From NCBI RefSeq assembly GCF_018343625.1, contig NZ_JAGYPG010000004.1, positions 313,102-377,101 of the forward strand: 64,000 nt of DNA. Direction: 5' to 3'. The notes under the pieces are model-generated. The model ran no database searches. It was not told the origin of the DNA and saw only the letters and a program-made list of their open reading frames with translations. Positions 61,165 to 64,000 of the stretch are shown in pieces (the first letter of the stretch is position 1; the number at the start of each line of letters is the position of its first letter). The position numbers were made by a program, and so were the translations under genes. The DNA comes from Lederbergia citri (GTDB lineage Bacteria > Bacillota > Bacilli > Bacillales > Bacillaceae_C).

Positions 61165-62328
61165 TTGTTACTAATATGGGGCAATTTGCTAGTAACTATT
61201 TTTAAAATTACGGATGGGGTGATTATTATCGTTGACAGAATACATTCGATTGATTTTATGAAAGGTATTTCCATATTTATCGTGGTGTATTTTCATACAA
61301 TGTTATTTGATGGAAATCAAATCAATCGGTTAAATATTTGGTTACTACTGTTCCCTAGGTTCGTGATACCATTTTTCTTTATTGCTTCAGGCTTTTTCTT
61401 AGGAATTAACATAAAAAAACGCTTAAATTATACTAAGTATTTTAAAGGTTATATACTAAAATTAGTAAAAGTTTTTGTCGTTTGGTATTTTATTTATTTG
61501 ATTTACGATTGCGTAGTAAACTTATTATTAGCTATACATATGGGTCTTGAAATTAAAAGCGAAATTGCTAGATATTTTTTATCTATTCCAAAATTAGGCG
61601 TTCTATATTATGGGATGGGAAATACTTCATATCATTTATGGTTTTTAACAGCATTAATTTGGTCCATGATTATATTGTTTTTGTTCATTAAATTAAAAAA
61701 ACTTCATCTCTTATTAGTAATAAGTTTATTACTTAATATCATTGGGCTTTTTGGTCAAACCTACTCCGGCATTTTTCACCTTCCTTTAGATACAAGAGAT
61801 GCATTATTTTTTGGTTTATTTTATACAACTCTAGGTTGTTATATAGCTTTTAACTTTGAAAAGGTAAAACAATTAATAGCTAAAGTAAAGGCAAAGACGA
61901 TCATCTATCTATTCATATTGGCAACAATTTTACAGGCTGCTGAAAGTGTAATAACTAGAATATGGTTGGATGGTACGAAAGGTGGAATGGGTTATTACTT
62001 ATCAACTATTCCATTAACAGTATTTTTATTTTTATTATTGATAAAAAACAAAAACTTCGGTCACCAGTCCATAATTTCATGGATTGGAAAAAATGCTATA
62101 GGAATATATGTAGCACACATGGGGTTTATAAGCATATTTAATTTGGCTCTACAATTTTTTGATATTGAATGGTTAAGGAAATCTCTTCTGTTTAATTTCT
62201 TCTTAGCTTTAGTAATATTAATTCTATCGTATTATTTCTTTGTTTTTTTCATGAAATTTGGTTACAAGATGATTTTTATGTATAGGAAAATGCTCTCAAC
62301 AGGAAGGGTTAAGTTATTTGGCTCATAA
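61165..62328 (+). CDS. membrane acyltransferase (Acyl_transf_3 / WecH-like)
   Basis: About 370-387 residues with ten hydrophobic helices. RIHSIDFMKGISIFIVVYFH carries the family Arg/Asp and His near the first helix, FFFIASGFFLGI is the second block, SYHLWFLTALIW the fifth, and GKNAIGIYVAHMGF the last motif. It belongs to the family that acylates sugars at the membrane. The start is uncertain: TTG 61165, TTG 61186 (GGGG before it) or GTG 61219 close to GGATGGGG. Framed by similar terminators, so it is probably its own unit. Confidence 0.84.
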   Translation: MLLIWGNLLVTIFKITDGVIIIVDRIHSIDFMKGISIFIVVYFHTMLFDGNQINRLNIWLLLFPRFVIPFFFIASGFFLGINIKKRLNYTKYFKGYILKLVKVFVVWYFIYLIYDCVVNLLLAIHMGLEIKSEIARYFLSIPKLGVLYYGMGNTSYHLWFLTALIWSMIILFLFIKLKKLHLLLVISLLLNIIGLFGQTYSGIFHLPLDTRDALFFGLFYTTLGCYIAFNFEKVKQLIAKVKAKTIIYLFILATILQAAESVITRIWLDGTKGGMGYYLSTIPLTVFLFLLLIKNKNFGHQSIISWIGKNAIGIYVAHMGFISIFNLALQFFDIEWLRKSLLFNFFLALVILILSYYFFVFFMKFGYKMIFMYRKMLSTGRVKLFGS

Positions 62329-62412
62329 GATGATAAGTAAGAAAACTGTAAGAAATTATGAATTCAGTTGGATTTTTGACTACCGGTGCAAAAACGGAAT
62401 AATCCATTTATC

Positions 62413-62446
62413 AAAAGGGAGAAGGTTAATTGCCTTCTCTCTTTTA
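62413..62446 (+). terminator. rho-independent terminator after the acyltransferase gene
   Basis: AAAAGGGAGAAGG pairs with CCTTCTCTCTTTT with one G-U pair around TTAATTG. Its core stem matches the terminator at 61063. A short CDS start with its own ribosome binding site follows at 62472. Confidence 0.88.
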
Positions 62447-62471
62447 GTAAATAATTCACAAGGAGCCTTCC

Positions 62472-62909
62472 ATGAAGCTAATTTTAAGAATTCTTCCTAT
62501 TCCATACATAATATTTATATGGATACAATCCAGTTCCTTTGATCCTGAATCAGTATACAATCTTTCAAACTATATTAGTAATTCCATAATTGTTATTATT
62601 GGTGCTTGTTTAGAACTCGCTCATTTAATTGAATTTGGAATCTTGTATCTGCTTCTTATTTTGGCTATCCTCACCTTTCGAAGCCTTGATTCAAAAACGG
62701 AAGCGATTTGTTTCACTGTGGCTATTTTGTATGGCCTCATAGATGAAATTCATCAATACTTTGTGCCATTTAGATCCTTTTCGATAATAGATCTAGTAAA
62801 GGATTTTGTAGGTGTTTTTGTTATTTGGATAATTATCCATGTGTCATATTTTAAAAAGGAAGAATCTAAAATAGGTTCTTTATTAAGGAATATCAGAAAT
62901 ACTTTTTGA
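62472..62909 (+). CDS. VanZ family membrane protein
   Basis: A 145-residue protein with four hydrophobic helices. IPYIIFIWIQSSSFDPES at the first helix, LAHLIEFGILYLLL (conserved H-x3-F/Y-x2-L) and LYGLIDEIHQYFVPFRSFS with DLVKDFVG are the VanZ signature. The biochemical role is unknown; VanZ gives low teicoplanin resistance in enterococci. AAGGAG precedes the ATG. Confidence 0.92.
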   Translation: MKLILRILPIPYIIFIWIQSSSFDPESVYNLSNYISNSIIVIIGACLELAHLIEFGILYLLLILAILTFRSLDSKTEAICFTVAILYGLIDEIHQYFVPFRSFSIIDLVKDFVGVFVIWIIIHVSYFKKEESKIGSLLRNIRNTF

Positions 62910-62965
62910 CTTTTGTATAGACTTATGGGGTCTTATTTCCTCATCAAAGAGGGGGCAGAAATAAA

Positions 62966-63169
62966 ATGATAAAATATCTAGTTCATCCAAAGCCTATTTT
63001 ACTGCTTCCATTTACTCATCTTTTTAAACGCATATAATACTATTTACCTCTAATAATCTTGTTATTATTATGGTTTCTCAGTTATTTCAAAAGTAGATCG
63101 AACATATTATTATCTGCTGCAAATCTTTCATACATTTATCAGCTCTTGATTTTCGTTATTTCTACCTAG
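62966..63169 (+). pseudogene. possible remnant of a small membrane protein gene, interrupted by one stop
   Basis: ATG 62966 follows GAGGGGG by 9 bp and reads IKYLVHPKPILLLPFTHLFK before TAA at 63035-63037. The same frame stays open to TAG at 63167 and reads YYLPLIILLLLWFLSYFK and a second hydrophobic stretch. A single nonsense change in a 67-codon gene would explain it. No family recognised, and AT-rich DNA can give such frames by chance. The rest of the 316-bp gap holds nothing else. Confidence 0.3.
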
Positions 63170-63225
63170 TACTGACAACTAAATGAGATTTTTAGACTAA
63201 CTAGAAAGGAAGCATTATTTTACTT

Positions 63226-63864
63226 TTATCTATAAATCAATTTATATACAATTGATGCACAAAATGCTCCTAATATAGTAGCAATTACATACACCCATAA
63301 ATAATTTGTATTTCCAGAAATTAATGCAGGGCCGATTGACCTTGCTGGGTTCATAGAAGCTCCAGAAATAGGTCCTGCAAACATCGCTTCTAACCCTACA
63401 GTTGCACCAATGGTAATTCCTGCAAAGGATTTTTCAGCTTTTCCATGAACTGAACAACCAAAAATAATGAGCATTAGAAAGAATGTTAGAATGAATTCTA
63501 GTATGAATGCTTGTGAAGATGAGAATTTCGGAAAATTAGCACCTAAGGAAGAAACATTTCCAAATAAAATAAATAAGGTAATGCTTGCAGAAGTTCCACC
63601 AATTAATTGAGTTAGAATATAATAAATTGCTTCTTTCTTCTTTATATCACCTGATGTAAAAAAACCAATTGTCACAGCTGGATTAAAATGCGCTCCTGAA
63701 ATATGACCGAAAGTATATATCAATACCATAATAACTAGTCCAAACGTTATGGCTACACCGATATGTGTTAGGCTTTTAGTCAATTCATTTATAATAATTG
63801 CTCCTGCGCCTGCAAAAATCAAGAAATATGTTCCTAAAAATTCACTTATCAACTTATCCTTCAT
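63226..63864 (-). CDS. MIP family aquaporin/glycerol channel
   Basis: A 212-residue channel with six membrane helices and two half-helices. Both NPA motifs are intact: GAHFNPAVTIGFF and SGASMNPARSIGPAL, the second with the selectivity-filter Arg. The N-terminus ISEFLGTYFLIFAGAGAII is also typical. It is shorter than usual because loops are compact, and is nearer the AqpZ water channels than GlpF, which normally has an expanded loop near the second NPA. The minus-strand ATG at 63864 follows AGAGAGACTG. Confidence 0.9.
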   Translation of the reverse strand: MKDKLISEFLGTYFLIFAGAGAIIINELTKSLTHIGVAITFGLVIMVLIYTFGHISGAHFNPAVTIGFFTSGDIKKKEAIYYILTQLIGGTSASITLFILFGNVSSLGANFPKFSSSQAFILEFILTFFLMLIIFGCSVHGKAEKSFAGITIGATVGLEAMFAGPISGASMNPARSIGPALISGNTNYLWVYVIATILGAFCASIVYKLIYR

Positions 63865-64000
63865 ATTATCAGTCTCTCTTTTTTCGGTTATTTTAATAAT
63901 GGTATTTTACAAATATGTTATAAATTTCACTGAAGGAATTATTTTACTTTTGAATTTTTCAAAATCGCAAAAATGAGAACGAAAAATCCATGTTAAAAGG

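Noticed and set aside
62875..62890. GTTCTTTATTAAGGAA resembling the SinR operators
   Set aside because: It lies within the 3' coding part of the VanZ gene and its second half-site is broken; no promoter follows.

Overview
The window looks like chromosomal DNA from a low-GC endospore-former-type Firmicute of the Bacillaceae. The grounds are strong AGGAGG-type ribosome binding sites, frequent TTG and GTG starts, a Bacillus-type qoxABCD aa3 menaquinol oxidase, a SinR-type regulator with GTTCTTT operators, and an epsAB-RNA-epsC arrangement like the Bacillus subtilis matrix operon. No rRNA, tRNA, transposase, CRISPR array or phage gene was seen.

Regions: (1) 1-5819, the end of an AraC-type regulator gene and a four-gene catabolic operon (NAD epimerase, DapA-type aldolase, MDR dehydrogenase, FAD oxidoreductase), closed by a terminator. 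(2) 6162-10128, qoxABCD with a TGTGA-N6-TCACA box upstream and a strong terminator. (3) 10131-13935, single genes: a small membrane protein, a GyrI-like domain protein, a VanW lipoprotein, an SDR and a 54-residue unknown. (4) 14060 to about 57800, a very long, entirely plus-strand exopolysaccharide locus. (5) 57977-63864, a PLP decarboxylase/ATP-grasp/phosphoesterase group, a membrane acyltransferase, a VanZ protein and a minus-strand aquaporin.

The polysaccharide locus starts with a promoter whose 17-bp spacer is filled by a perfect SinR-type palindrome. It continues with epsA and epsB homologues, a structured leader RNA in the position of EAR (the epsC RNA element, a processive antiterminator), and then epsC, galU, epsD, epsF, a GT2, epsG, more glycosyltransferases and galE. 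A 51-bp tandem repeat array follows, then epsL, epsM, epsN. EpsC, EpsN, EpsM and EpsL together should make and load a bacillosamine-type primer sugar. A sinR homologue follows directly inside the operon, which suggests a local feedback loop. Beyond it lies a variable part: GT2 and GT4 enzymes, CDP-glycerol enzymes, an ABC flippase, and two cytosolic deacetylase proteins with C-terminal leucine-rich repeats.

The most unusual part is 42273-50736. It has a KdsB-type CMP-sugar synthetase, an HMGL-type aldolase fused to a DUF115-like domain, a HAD phosphatase and two DUF115 (Maf/MptE-like) putative CMP-sugar transferases. Together they could form a non-canonical route to a CMP-activated 3-deoxy-ulosonic acid in a Gram-positive. 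The flanks carry decayed copies of the ABC transporter and a GT4 gene, signs of recent rearrangement.
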